From Emiliania huxleyi CCMP1516 (Eukaryota > Haptophyta > Isochrysidales > Noelaerhabdaceae): DNA of 64,000 nt. Location: the NCBI RefSeq assembly GCF_000372725.1, contig NW_005201792.1:420030-484029 (forward strand), read 5' to 3'. Below, piece by piece: positions 18,361 through 28,710 of the stretch; positions within the stretch are counted from its first letter, which is position 1, and the number at the start of each line of letters is the position of its first letter. The notes under the pieces were generated by a model. It was not told the DNA's origin. It ran no database searches and saw nothing but the letters and a program-made list of their open reading frames with translations. Made by a program: the position numbers and the translations under genes.

Positions 18361-20696
18361 GACTGTCGCTGGCTGCCGAGCGCTCACTCCCAGCTGGCGA
18401 GGCACTCCCACGCCTCGCGGGTCCCCCCTTGCCCGGGGGGGCGAGGGAACCCGAGATGCTGGGGCGAGCCTCGGCGAGACTGCGTCAGCTGTTCCCACAG
18501 CAGGCTGGAAGTACCTCGCCAGCGCCCACGCGGATTCTTCCTCACCTCCCATCTTTTAGGCTGCACGAGGTTTTCCTCTCGCACCCCGTCTGTTTTCCTT
18601 TCCTTTTTTCTCTCTACAGCACCGCTTTTCCTCTCTATTTTCCCGGGAAAACTCCGTGGAAATCGTCAAATTTTGGGCTCTGAGCCGAGTCTGAGCACAG
18701 TCTGAGGCTGAGATTTTAGAAAACCAACAAGAAATCTCATCTTCTTGAGGCTGTGGTTTTGCCAAAATCAGCCAAATTTTATTTAGGCCAAATCGTCAAA
18801 ATGCCGGGAATTTTGCGGAGAACCCGTGTAGACCTGGAAATTACCCTGCGACCGCCTGGGTATTTTGTCGATTCCTCAATTTTGCCTCAGATTTTGCCCC
18901 AGACCAGCTCTCAGACTCAGGGAAACTCGCGAGTTTCCAGAATGGAGCACCAAACACCCTCTGTTCCCTGGAAATTTCCGGAAACGCAAAGTGCTGGGGA
19001 CCCTCTGTTTTCCTTTTTGTTTGCCGGAAAACCTCGTATAGGCCAACCCATCTTCCGCAAGAGTCCAAACCCTGCTGGGTTCCGGCTCCTACCGAGATAC
19101 CCTTTAAACCCTGGTGTTCCCACCCGTTAAACCCTGTGCAATAGGTAGGTAGGTCCGGTTTTGACCGCGGCCCCAGGACCAAAGTGCAAAGAGTCAAGAG
19201 AGGAGACGAGTGCGAAACCGCTTCGCTCGCGCGGGAGACGGGCGCGTTTAGCCGCGAACGGGGCCATGCCAGACGAGTCGCCTGCTGTTGGGACGCCAGC
19301 CGAGACGGGTGCGGCGGGCGCTGGCAGCCTATTTATGTACGTAAAAGAGAGTTCAGAGGTGTGATGCGCGCCAGCACCGGGGCAACAACGCGGGACCGTT
19401 TCCGGGCCGTCTCGAGCAACCTCAAATTTTGATGATTTCATGACCTCGCCACTTTGCGGCTCTTTGACATCCACCTCGCGGCCCGCTGCGCGGCTCCTCG
19501 AGAGGAGTCGTCTGCGAGGCGGCGGCGAGCGCAGGCGGCGCAGGCGGCGCAGGCGGCGGCGGCGCGGCGGCGCGGCGGCGGATCGCGGCGCTGACAACGG
19601 CAGCAATCTGCGGCAGGCTGCTGCTTGCTGCTGCAGCAGCAGCAGCAGCTGCTGCTGCTCCGCTGCTGCTGATTGTGGACACGATTCCCCCGATCACCCC
19701 GCCCGCCCACTCCGCCCGCCCGCCCGCCGCTCCCCGCTTGCCCGCCCGCCCGCCCGCCCGCCCGCCCGCCCGCCCGACCACCCATTCCCATCACCATCTC
19801 ACATACCTTCATATAGGCGCTCGAGACCTCCTCTCGCTGCCTACTCGCTGCCTCGAGGGAGGAGAGGGGAAGACGTAGGGCTGAGCCAGCCTCGCCTTTC
19901 CTGATGCCCCTCCCCGATAGGCAAGTATTAGCCACATGAAACCGAGACCCCTCCCCACCACCCCAATCCCCCCACCCCCTTGCTCCCCTCCCCCCCTCGG
20001 GAGGGCCGAACTGAGGCGCCCGTGGGGACCCCGCAATTCCCTTCCCCCCTCGGAGGGGGCCGGACGAGGCGTACCCCGAGGGCCCCACTCTTTCCTTCGC
20101 ATAGCGGCCACTCTTCGGATCGCTGGTCGAGCGACCCGGGGGATGCCCCGCGCGCCTGACCCAGGCGCGAAAACGAATCTGCGAGGCGCGGCCGCTTCTG
20201 CGGCCCGATGAGGAGGAGTGGGGCGGACTATACGGGGATCGGCTTCTTACACAGCCCTTCCCTGCAGCGAGCCCCCTCTAACCCACCCGCGCTAGGTCTC
20301 GGGGGACGCAGGGGTCAGCTCCGCGCGACCTCGGGAACTAACTAGCCGGGGCAGTCGGAGAAGGGGCAACTCCGTGCACTGACGGTCGGCCGCCAGAAAA
20401 CACGCCTGCGTGGATCGCGTCACACCAATCCTCACTACTCGAGTACCAAATCGCCCACGTTTTCGCCGCGCTGGGAATAAAAAACTGTCCACGCCGCGCG
20501 CCCCGCTCTGTCCGACAGGTACAGGTGGTGGACAGGCCGACAGGTGGACAGGCCGCCGCGCGCCTTTTGCTCTGACTGAGGGATGGACGGCCCGGCGCTG
20601 CTCCCGGTTCGCGGCGTTACTGGCGCTGTGCGCCGGCTCGACGCCGGCAGCGCTTCGGCCTACCTTCGCCTCAGCACGGGTGCGGGATTGGCTGGG
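18361..20696. other. Gene-free stretch: upstream region, low-complexity and repeat DNA
   Basis: 18560-19060 is comparatively AT-rich and full of short related motifs (GGAAATTTTCC-like, CAAATTTT). 19078-19175 resembles the end and GGTAGGTA core of the MITE-like element at 43709-43916. 19510-19790 is low complexity (GGCGGC, CAG/CTG and CCCGCCCG runs). 20083-20440 is copy 2 of the long inverted dispersed repeat. 18498-18528 (CAGCAGGCTGGAAGTAC...) recurs at 31930-31957. No supported gene. Confidence 0.5.
20083..20440 (-). repeat. Copy 2 (inverted) of the long dispersed repeat at 8915-9430
   Basis: Reverse complement of copy 1 with the same order of blocks and many substitutions. It lacks the roughly 150-bp extra segment of copy 1. 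It ends about 140 bp before the first in-frame ATG of the PhyH-like gene. Confidence 0.75.
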
Positions 20697-22290
20697 ATGA
20701 GTGCTGAAGCCGCGAGCGTCGAGGCGGCCGTGCGCGGGATTGGCTGGGACGAGCGGGCCCTCACCTGGCTGGACGCAAAGTGGACCGACCTGGCCGACTG
20801 CGGCTGCGGCTTCGACACCCCCGACGCCTATTTGGACTCCGAGTCCAAGCAGGCACTGCCTCCGTGGGTGTGGCTGCCGACTCACGGCGGAGGCGCGGCG
20901 GAGGCGCGGGAGGGGGCGGCGCTCGACGTGAGCTGTCGGCTGGCGAGCCCTGAGGCTGAGCCCCCCGCGGCTCTCGCGGCGGCGCTCCTTGAGCGGCTGC
21001 GGGCGGCGATCGCTCTGGCAGCGGAGGGCGGTGCGGCGGGCCGCGTGCAGAGCATCGAGGTCCTCCTCGTGTCGCGCTGCCCGAGGCTGCCGATGCTTCG
21101 CCTGCCGCGTGGCCTTGCAGACCTCACGGTGGCGGCGGGCGGCGGCGGGCCGGCCGCGGAGCTGTCGACGCTCGAGCGTGCCGGCCTCGTGGTGCTCCCC
21201 TCGGCGGTCTCTCCGGCCGACGTGGCCGCGCTGCGAGAGCTGTCTCGGCGGAGGGTGGAGGCGCTCGAGGCGAGGATGGTGCGGGAGGGGCACGAGCAGG
21301 GGCTCGAGGGTGGCGACTACTCGTACGCGGAGGTGTGCTCGCGCGGGAAGGGCAGGTGGGACATGCTGCTGCACGCGCCGCCCTCGGACGCCTGCGACGT
21401 GCCGGAGCTCAACTTCGCCGGGCAGGCGGCGGGCGCGGAGCCGTCGGACGAGGCGCTGTCCGGGCGGGTGGCTCGACCCCCCCTCCCTCTGAACCTTCCG
21501 CGAACCTTCTCTCGGACCCTTCCCGTAGGCTCTGCTCCGGCGGGTGGCCAAAGGGGCACGGTGGAGGGGTGCGGTCGAAGCGGCCCTCGGCGACGACTTC
21601 GAGTGGCAGGTCTCGCCCCCTCGAGCCCTCTCGAGCCCCCTCGAGCCCTCTCGAGCCCTCTCGGGCCCTCTCGGGTCCTCTCGAGCCCTCTCGGGTCCTC
21701 TCGAGCCCTCTCGGGTCCTCTCGAGCCCCCTCGGGCCCTCTCGGGTCCTCTCGAGCCCTCTCGGGTCCTCTCGGGTCGTCTCAGGCGATCTCGGGTCGTC
21801 TCAGGTCTCGCTCATCGTCTCGCGGCGCGGCAGCCCCGCCGGCCACTGGCACTCGGACGGAGGCCACTCGCGCTACACGTACGGCGCCGACGGCGAGGCG
21901 GTGCCGCTCGCATACGCCCTGTGCGCTTTCGTGCCGCTCGTGCCGCTCTCCGCGCCGAGGCATGTCGGCGGCGGCGAGGGCGGCGGCGGCGAGGGCATAG
22001 CCGGGAGGGCGGTGGCGCACGGGCTGGGATGCACCGCCTTCTGGCCCGGCTCCCACCGACAGCCCGCCTGCCTCAATTTGGGCGCCGCGGCGAGCACGCG
22101 GCTGCGCGCGGTGGTATCGGGCGCGCCGCTGGCCGCCGGCGATGCCCTCCTGTACGACTACCGCACCGTGCACTGCGGCTCGCCAAACCAGCAGGGCGAG
22201 CGCCCGATCCTCCAATTCACCTTCTGTCGAAAGGGTTACCGCGACCGCCACCGCAACTATGGATACGAGCAGCTGTTTTACGACGACTGA
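20697..22290 (+). CDS. Phytanoyl-CoA dioxygenase (PhyH)-like Fe(II)/2-oxoglutarate oxygenase
   Basis: Proposed exons are 20697-21452, 21529-21609 and 21805-22290, giving 440 aa. An in-frame ATG at 20583 would add 38 residues. The C-terminal half has the PhyH jelly-roll iron site: HWHSDGGHS supplies the HxD pair, and the distal His is in DYRTVHCGSPNQ, followed by the 2-oxoglutarate Arg in ERPILQF. Upstream lies ERAGLVVLPSAVSPADVAAL, typical of the start of the fold. Intron 1 (76 nt, GC-AG) is flanked by imperfect 20-nt direct repeats. Intron 2 (195 nt, GT-AG) is a minisatellite of CCCTCTCGGGTCCTCTCGAG-like units with no stop in frame, so retention would insert 65 Ser/Pro/Arg/Leu-rich residues. 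The substrate is unknown. Confidence 0.8.
21610..21804 (+). repeat. Minisatellite forming the second intron of the PhyH-like gene
   Basis: About sixteen tandem units of 12 bp, CCCTCTCGAGTC/GGGTCCTCTCGA variants. It is bounded on both sides by CAGGTCTCGC (21607-21616 and 21802-21811). Confidence 0.75.
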
Positions 22291-22733
22291 CACTCTTTTC
22301 GTTTTCGCGCGCGGAAGCCGGAAGCTGGGCTCTCTCTCTGTCTCTCGGCTCTCGCTGACCCTCGGCGAGACTACGATGTACGCACCCAAGTCCCGACCTG
22401 TCCAGAAAGTTGAGCGCGCGACTTTGCGCGTGGGGACCGTCGCGTGGCGACTGGCGACTCTGCTTGTCCCGGTGGTTGTGTGGCTTGTGCTACACCCTAC
22501 ACTAACGTGTTACCACCGTACACCTCTATGTGCTCTATCGACCGACGTGGTACTTTGTGTTTGTCTCGCTCGACGTCCCATGGGCGTGGAGAGTCTTTGG
22601 AGACCCCTCTCACAGGAGTACACAGAGTCATACACAATTTTCATCGTGAGCGGCAGGGTCACGGCTCCAAGTGACAGCGCGGCTGCGCGGGTAAGATTGA
22701 CCTGGGATTGACATTCATTCTCTCGACATATCG

Positions 22734-22790
<57 letters not shown>

Positions 22791-22810
22791 GGGTGGTCGA
22801 AGAGGACGGC
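22291..22810. other. Intergenic region with a GA dinucleotide run
   Basis: It lies between the 3' ends of convergent genes. A (GA)n microsatellite of about 25 units occupies 22735-22786. Nothing else is supported. Confidence 0.6.
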
Positions 22811-23541
22811 TTAGGATTGCGCCGGCGCTGGCGCCGACTCCTGCGGTCGGCGGCGGGGTGTAAAGGACGCACGTGTAGAGGGATGGGTGGTGGGCCGCGC
22901 CTCCGGAGGCAGAAACGCCGCGAGCTCGTCCCACAGCTTTTGGCGGGCTTCCCCTTCCAGCGCGCCCGCGAGCTTGGCACAGTACTCATGCCCGTCGCCC
23001 GCAAACCACAGCCTCTCGACGTGCGTGTCGCCCTCGGGAAGCGGCATCGCGTGCTTGTCTGCGACCCAGATCGGCGGACCACTGCCGATGCGGCGCTTGA
23101 GGTCGGCGGCGCAGTCGGCCTTTCGAACGGCCTCGACATAGTCTCGGAATTGGGTGCGCAGCAGTGAGCGGACCACCTAGCGGGCCGACGAGCACAGGGT
23201 GGACACCGCGCGCGCACGCACGCGATGCATGTGTGCAGCAAAGCTCGCACGTCGCTCGAGAAGTGGCATGGGTGCCACGTCTCGCTCGGAGCCGTGCGGA
23301 ACTCGACGTAGTTTGCGTCCTCCTCGGTAATGTCCTGGGCACGGAGGCTGGTCAGTGGCCAGCACACACCACGGAAAGGGTGGGCGCAAAGACGACGCTC
23401 GCACACCTCCATAGAGCAGAGGCACTCCATGCCAGGCGCAGGCTTGCCGTGCGCGAAACCCGACGAGTCGAGGCGCTCAGGCTCATGAGCGTCGCCGACC
23501 TGCAGATCTCGCACGGCCTTGGCAAGGTCCGGGTCAGACAT
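22811..23541 (-). CDS. Unrecognised Cys-containing protein, two exons
   Basis: Exon 1 runs from 23541 (MSDPDLAKAVRDLQVGDAHE; an in-frame ATG at 23589 would add 16 residues) to 23251. Exon 2 is 23176-22811. A 74-nt GT-AG intron separates them with phase 0. The protein is 218 or 234 aa. The first exon has MECLCSMEVCERRLCAHPFR, a possible small metal-binding site, and the aromatic block ETWHPCHFSSD. Exon 2 has VVRSLLRTQFRDYVEAVRKA, PPIWVADKHAMPLPEG and VERLWFAGDGHEYCAKLAGA. The ends of the intron carry similar sequence (VRALLH before, VVRSLLR after), the direct-repeat pattern seen at several introns here. I recognise no family. Confidence 0.55.
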
Positions 23542-23686
23542 ATCAGAAGGAGGAGAGCCGTTCGGCTTCGCTTGTTGTTGCGCGCCCACGGGCTAGCCGT
23601 CACTTCGCCCAGAAGTGAGAAACGCTGCGGAAAGAGGCCGCGCACGAGACCGGCGCGCACGGGCACCAAAACAGAACCGCAAAATG

Positions 23687-24459
23687 CTACAACATGACAC
23701 CAGGGTCGTGAGCCAGGCGTTCGCACTCCAATCGCTCCGATGCTTCGCCGCCACGGCAGCCTGGCCGGCGCGCGCCGCCGCTTCTCCTGGCCATCGCCTT
23801 GCGCTCGCGCGTCAGCAGCGCGCGGCGCAAGGCGGTGGGCGGCGCGCGGCTGAGCTCTTCCTCGAAGCGCAGCTGCTCCAGCGCGGCCTCCTCGGGCGGG
23901 AGCAGGAAGGCGGCCGGCCTGAGCCACAGGTGCGCCGCGCCGTACGGCAGCAGGAGCAGGCGCGCGGTCTCGCGCCGCGACGGCGGCAGCTTATGCTCCG
24001 CCATCGCCCGGCGCAGCCAGCCGATCGGCTTGCCAGACTTGTCGAGGCGCGTGAGCAGCGCCTGTGCCGGCACCTGAGGAGGCGACGCCGGGGCTCACAA
24101 TGGGTAGTCTCGCCAGACCGAGAGCCCAGAGGCGCCGAGGATACCTGCACGTGGTTGGTGAGCCGCCAGTGCCCCAAAAGATGCGTCCACTTGCGGAAGG
24201 TGGTGCGGCAGGCAGGGCACATGTAGCCAGGCATCTCCTGCCGCACACGCACCCACACGTCTGGCCGCGAGCGGTCGCCTCCCTGCCGGCCAAACTGCCA
24301 CGAATCAACCTCTCCCGGGTCGATGAGGCGTGCGGCGCCCACCTCGGACGCGGGTCGCCCCCACGGGTCGGGCCAGTACAGCGAGGAGGCCGCGCGACGC
24401 CCGCCAATGACCACAGCCCGCCGCGGCAGCAGCCGCGACGCCGAGCGAGCGGCCAGCAT
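23687..24459 (-). CDS. Putative organellar protein with one C2H2-type finger, two exons
   Basis: The ATG at 24459 (MLAARSASRLLPRRAVVIGG) starts an Arg/Ser/Ala-rich leader like a mitochondrial presequence. Exon 1 ends at 24145, and exon 2 is 24073-23687, across a 71-nt GT-AG intron; 233 aa. The only recognisable motif is CPACRTTFRKWTHLLGHWRL followed by TNH, a C2H2 finger, with the intron just after it (HVQ then VPAQALL). Exon 2 is Arg/Leu/Ala-rich and largely helical. The AAATTCTTTTT motif lies about 19 bp upstream of the ATG, supporting this start. Family and function are unknown. The last 25 residues are compositionally odd and a further intron is possible. Confidence 0.55.
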
Positions 24460-24878
24460 GTCGATCACCCACGCCCCAAAAAGAATTTCGCGAGGCCAAT
24501 CCTTCCAAAATCCTGCTCGTGCAGGTGTGGACCCTGTCCTCCTCCCCTATCCCTCGTTTGGGTTGTCTGCTTTCTGTGTTTCTTTCTTTCAAAATCCTGC
24601 AAAGGTGGGGACGTGTCTGTCCTCCTCGCGACCCAGCCCTAGCTTGGGATGTCCGTTTTCTTTGTTTCCCCCTCTTTTCTTGCCTTGCCTTACCCCGGGG
24701 ACCTGGACGCCAGCACAAAACGGCGTGGTTATTTTCTACACAGGCGAGGCTCAGACTATATCTCAAGGCAAGGGAAGCGGCGATCACACTGACAGAGGCG
24801 GCCGACCGAGGCACCGTTCTTCTCGCCGTGGGTGGGTGGCAGGGGCAGTCGGTGCAAGAAAAATAAAAACACAACGGC
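24460..24878. other. Intergenic region with inverted retroelement fragments
   Basis: 24478-24490 is the promoter-like motif on the minus strand. 24504-24600 is an inverted copy of the element at 27518-27604 (shared CCTGCTCGTGCAGG, GGACCCTGTC, CCCTCGTTTGGGTTGTCTG and a TTTCTTTCTTTC tail). 24605-24690 is a more diverged relative. 24778-24855 resembles 40641-40695 (CACTGACAGAGGCGGCC, CGCCGTGGGTGGCAGG). Confidence 0.55.
24478..24490 (-). promoter_or_regulatory. CGAAATTCTTTTT motif 19 bp upstream of the ATG at 24459
   Basis: Same core (AAATTCTTTTT) as upstream of the starts at 2591, 27856 and 40760. Confidence 0.4.
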
Positions 24879-25922
24879 TCACACGCGGCACCCTTTCCGT
24901 GTCCCCGACCACTCCTCATCCCCACAGAGCAAGTTGAAGTTGGAGGGGGCGGCGAATCGGGCGGCGCGCGAGGATTGGAGCGCGGAGCGAATCACGGAGC
25001 GTGTGCTCTCGCTCCAGGCCTTGATCTCGGGCGAGGTGTTGTTTGCTCTCTGCGGCGGCATTCCCCAAGGCTGCTGCGTCGCCGGGTTGGTGTCGTGGCC
25101 AAAAGCAAACCGCAAGTGGAACTGCTTCTCCTTGCGGTGAGGGCACCCGACATGCCAGTGATCGCCCAGCTCGGGCGCGGGGTCGGCGGGGTCCGGCCTC
25201 CCTGCCGCGGCTGCCGAGCCGCCCGGCAGGGTGTGCCAAAACACCAGGGAAGTTCCGGCGCGAGGCGGGATGGCAAAGTACGGGAGCGGTGTCCCGCGCC
25301 TCGAGGCGGCTGCCACTGCCTTGCACATATACTCAATCGATTTGAGCACCGGGCCCGTCGACTCGTACAGCCTTTGCGGCCTTCGTCGATTTGCGAGCCG
25401 AGCAGAATACGTCCTAAAGTAGTCGGCCAGGCTCGATTGGAGTGCATCACGCTTCGCGCCGGGCAGCGCGAGGGTTGGGAAGAGGGTATGGCCGTCGTAC
25501 GGATTGTCGGTCAGGTAGGTGAGCACCGTCGCCACCTTGGTCGGCCGCAGATTGCGGTCATGGTGCACGTTGCCAATCCGCGCGAGCCGCGGGAACCGGC
25601 GCACCGCCGGTTTGCCGCGAAACATTGCGACGTCTTCGGTCAGGAGAAATCGGCGGATGACGTCGTCGAGTTGCACGGTTTGAAGATCCTTCTCTCGCTC
25701 CCGCCCGCGCAGCTCCGATCCCGTCGTTGTGGCGCGCACACCGGCCGGATTCACCAGTCCGCGCACGAGAATGATGCCGCCCGCCGATGCATTGCGCCGC
25801 TCGCACACAGATGCCTCGGTGAGGCCATCCGCCTCGGCGACGAACGAGCCATTGACTGGGAGGTGCAGCGACAGGTCGGTGAGTGGTATGGGCTGGCAAG
25901 GGGAGCTGCCAGCAGCAGCCAT
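24879..25922 (-). CDS. Prolyl 4-hydroxylase-like Fe(II)/2-oxoglutarate dioxygenase
   Basis: A single exon of 347 aa starting at the ATG at 25922. The P4Hc double-stranded beta-helix is clear: VHHDRNL provides HxD iron ligands, VLTYLTDNPYDGHTLFPTLA follows, then AGTSLVFWHTLP and the distal His with the 2-oxoglutarate Lys in HWHVGCPHRKEKQFHLRFAF. The N-terminal third (about 100 residues) precedes the catalytic core and contains DDVIRRFLLTEDV. No signal peptide is obvious, unlike ER collagen-type hydroxylases, so a cytosolic or nuclear role is as likely. It could hydroxylate a protein proline or another substrate; the sequence does not decide. A PhyH-like dioxygenase lies about 2.6 kb away. Confidence 0.82.
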   Translation of the reverse strand: MAAAGSSPCQPIPLTDLSLHLPVNGSFVAEADGLTEASVCERRNASAGGIILVRGLVNPAGVRATTTGSELRGREREKDLQTVQLDDVIRRFLLTEDVAMFRGKPAVRRFPRLARIGNVHHDRNLRPTKVATVLTYLTDNPYDGHTLFPTLALPGAKRDALQSSLADYFRTYSARLANRRRPQRLYESTGPVLKSIEYMCKAVAAASRRGTPLPYFAIPPRAGTSLVFWHTLPGGSAAAAGRPDPADPAPELGDHWHVGCPHRKEKQFHLRFAFGHDTNPATQQPWGMPPQRANNTSPEIKAWSESTRSVIRSALQSSRAARFAAPSNFNLLCGDEEWSGTRKGCRV

Positions 25923-26895
25923 TGCTCGTCGCTCCCGAGCCGAAAGTTCCGCCGAGTAAGTTTGGGCGGTTGTTTGTTCTGTTCACAGCCTGTTATGAGA
26001 AGAAAATACGTCCTTCGCAGACCTTGTTATTGAGAAGAAAATGTCTCCAACGCAAGAGAATACAATCCACAAAAAAGAAATCGCGGCGGGGAAGAAAACA
26101 GAGAGACCCCAAGCCAGCCCAAATGGTTGTCGCCACGGTAATTGAAGCACCCGTTTTACAGCGCAAGGCGTGCCGCGAACGAGGTCGGTGTGGGTTGCTT
26201 GCTATCGCTATTCCTATTGCATCGCTGTGCTTGCTTTGCACTGCGCGCCTGTGATGCTGTCGCGGTCCATCCATGGTGGCGACGCTCGCGCTTGTGGAAA
26301 TCATGGAACTTCTGGCGAGCGAAAGGCAGATAGGAATAAGCACTGTGATGTTTCGCACGCCAATGCCTCCAAGCGTTTGGCGCGGGAATAAGGTCCGGGA
26401 ATGTTCTCTGCATACCCATTTTGAGGCAGCGCATCGACAGATTTTACAATGCAACATCACACCCGGCCATTGCAGCGTTGCGGCAGCAGCATGCGGCAGC
26501 AAGGCAATATGAACCTTTCCCGCGGGTTATATTCATCAGACATGGAACAGCCACACGGTGAGGCACACGCTTCCGCCAGTGGGGCGATTCCGCAGCGGCC
26601 GAGCGGAGAGCTAGCGTGTGCAAAACCCAGCCGCTGGCACTATTGGCTCTGGGACGACGAGAAGAACCGTGCCTTCCTTGCATGCCACTATGTCTATGAA
26701 TGGTTCTCGCCACATTATGACGAGTACGACCACTTCATCAAGAGGGTGGATGCAGTGCGAATCTTCTACCTCTATCATCATGACTCCTGATGTACGACCA
26801 CTTCACGTTGCGACCGATGCACGTTAAATTAGACCACCTGGGCCTTGCCACTGACTGAATAGTATGTCGCATCTCTTCTCCTGTGTTAGTGCCAG

Positions 26896-27513
26896 TAAAA
26901 GAAAGAAAGAAAACAGACAACCCAAAAGGGAGGGATGGGAGGACGGCACGCCGCCACCACACAGGGATTTTAAGGAGAGGGAGTGTGGTGCTAGCCATCG
27001 CCCACCCAACCCTTGGGCGTCTGCCTCTTTCTATCTCCCTTCGCAGTCCCTCGCCGATTCTCGCTGCAACCTTCATGCCACCTCGCGGTCGTCCCACTCT
27101 CGTCGTTCTCCCTCCTGTCGCTTCCTCCTCTGTCGCGTCGCTCTCCTCTGCCTCGTCCTGCGACGCCGCCGCCGCCTGCCGGATCCCTTGCTCCCGCGGC
27201 TCCTCCCGCCTTTCGGCGCAACTCTGCCCTCCTCGCGGCATATTTTGGCCCCTCGAGTTTATCGAGCTCTCCTCGCGCAAGGACGACTCTTCTGACGCCC
27301 ACTCCGATCATTTGCCGCCAAGTCATATCGTTGCTCAGGTCCACTCTCGTGTCGGACACTTGTACCTCCACCGAAGCACCGATGATGTTGGCGCTGGGGT
27401 CCCCTTCGGGTGCATCGTGACAGCTGACGACGAGATTACCTTTCGTCCTCCTCGGGTTCGTCTTCCCCGGTTTCCTCCCGTTCGGCTCTACGTTCGTTAC
27501 GTCCAGCGTGGCT
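26896..27513 (-). mobile_element. Second copy of the TTTC-tailed retroelement, ORF broken by frameshift
   Basis: The minus strand encodes DLSNDMTWRQMIGVGVRRVV and VVLARGELDKLEGPKYAARR, then the frame shifts and continues as QAAAASQDEAEESDATEEEA and RVGRPRGGMKVAARIGEGLR, parallel to the copy at 14488-15452. The 3' end and TTTC tail are the same. The 5' end is truncated at a different point. Confidence 0.65.
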
Positions 27514-27517
27514 CACG

Positions 27518-27780
27518 TGCCAGAAAGAAAGAAAGAAAACAGAGGCGAACGAGGGATGGGGGAGGAGACAGGGTCCCACCTGCACGAGCAGGCTTTTGGA
27601 AGGACGATCAGGGGCACAGGTGGGGCTCGCTCTCCTGCTCCTGAGAAGGGACACGTCACACGACAGGCTCGCAGTGAGCCAGTGCTCGCCAACCCCGCGA
27701 ATTAAAATTCTTTTTCGCCAGTGCGCGCCAGTCCCGTGCCTAGTGTAAAAGAAAGAAAACAGACAACCGAAGGGAGGGAT
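27518..27780 (-). mobile_element. Two short 3'-end copies of related TTTC-tailed elements (27518-27604 and 27735-27780)
   Basis: Each has the AAAGAAAGAAAACAG signature (tail seen on the plus strand) followed by a few dozen bases of the family 3' end (GAGGGATGGG...). The first matches the inverted copy at 24504-24600. Confidence 0.55.
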
Positions 27781-27792
27781 GGGAGCGAGCCT

Positions 27793-27807
27793 AAAATTCT
27801 TTTTCGC
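27793..27807 (+). promoter_or_regulatory. AAAATTCTTTTTCGC motif 49 bp upstream of the TPR gene
   Basis: Identical to the copy at 27704-27718 and near-identical to the motif before the start at 40760. Confidence 0.4.
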
Positions 27808-27855
27808 TGACGACGCGACGCGGACAAGCCCAAGCCCAGCCAAGCCCAGCGCCTC

Positions 27856-28710
27856 ATGGCGGGGGCCTCCGAGGACGGTATGGTCGTGAATTGCGAGCAC
27901 CTGCTCAAGTTTGTCGCTGAGGCAAAAGAGGAGGGCAACGCGGCCTTCAAGGCCAGGAAATACTCGGACGCGCTCACCGCCTGGCAGGCGGGGCTCGACG
28001 CGATTGCGCAGGCAGACGGTAGGCCGATGCTAGTGGAGGACATGCGTTTGGTCGTGGTGGTGCGGTCGGTGCTGCACAGCAACCGTGGGCAGGCGCTCAT
28101 GAAGATGGAGTTCTGGCGGCGAGCCATCAAGGATCTGGACGAGGCGATCCGGATCGACGGCGAGAATGTCAAGGCGCTCTGGAGACGGAGCAAGGCGCAC
28201 GAGGCGCTCAAGGAGTGGGGCCAGGCGGAGGCAGACGTGGAGGCGCTGCTCTCCCCGCGGCTGCAGGAGGTGGCCGGCCCGCTCCTCGTCGACGCCGGGC
28301 TGGACGCGCCAAAGCTTGAGGAGGCTCGCACGCGGCTGAGGGGTTGCCGCGAGGAGGCGGAGCGCGTGGCGGAGGAGACGTTCGAGGAGCGGGCCGAGGA
28401 CGCGGCCCACCGCGGGATAACGGAGCTGCGCGAGCGCTTCGAGCAGGCCCCTCTCCTAGCCCCCTCCTCCCCTTCTCGCGGCCCTCGCCGACGCGCCTGC
28501 CCTCGGTAGGTGACACGGCGGAACGGGCTGCGTGGCAACACGGAGCTGGCCGGGGAGCTGGCAGATATGGTCACGCGCCCCGGCGGGGTGACGGCGGCCT
28601 TCGTGGCGGGCGTCTACCAGATTGAGGAGGAGGACGCCGAGATCATGCTCGAGTGGGTGCGCAAGGCTTGCATGATGCAGGACGAGCTTCACATGCAACG
28701 AGTCGTCTGA
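27856..28710 (+). CDS. TPR-domain protein (co-chaperone type)
   Basis: Two exons (27856-28446 and 28510-28710) across a 63-nt GC-AG intron give 263 aa. Residues about 12-115 form three TPR helices pairs of the TTC1/TTC4/FKBP-co-chaperone kind: AKEEGNAAFKARKYSDALTA, VLHSNRGQALMKMEFWRRAI and ALWRRSKAHEALKEWGQAEA. A long charged helix follows (EEAERVAEETFEERAEDAA). The C-terminal exon carries ELAGELADMVTRPGGVTAAF and EIMLEWVRKACMMQDELHMQ. TPRs of this type usually bind the EEVD tail of Hsp90 or Hsp70. Start and frame are clear; the exact orthologue is not. Confidence 0.78.

Larger units (their letters stand above)
25923..27855. other. Gene-poor, partly AT-richer stretch with nested retroelement copies
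   Basis: 25980-26830 is less GC-rich than its surroundings. A plus-strand open frame 26449-26790 contains RWHYWLWDDEKNRAFLACHY and an aromatic C-terminus ending in RIFYLYHHDS; it may be a gene fragment, but I recognise no family and the opposite strand is also open. 26896-27513, 27518-27604 and 27735-27780 are retroelement copies. AAAATTCTTTTTCGC occurs at 27704-27718 and again at 27793-27807. Confidence 0.45.

Noticed and set aside
19422-19904. Gly/Arg and Ser/Cys-rich frames on both strands
   Set aside because: They come from CCCGCCCG, GGCGGC and CAG/CTG runs; no sign of a real protein.
25993-26502. 169-aa minus-strand frame in the AT-richer stretch
   Set aside because: No motif, and the plus strand is open too; kept only as a region description.
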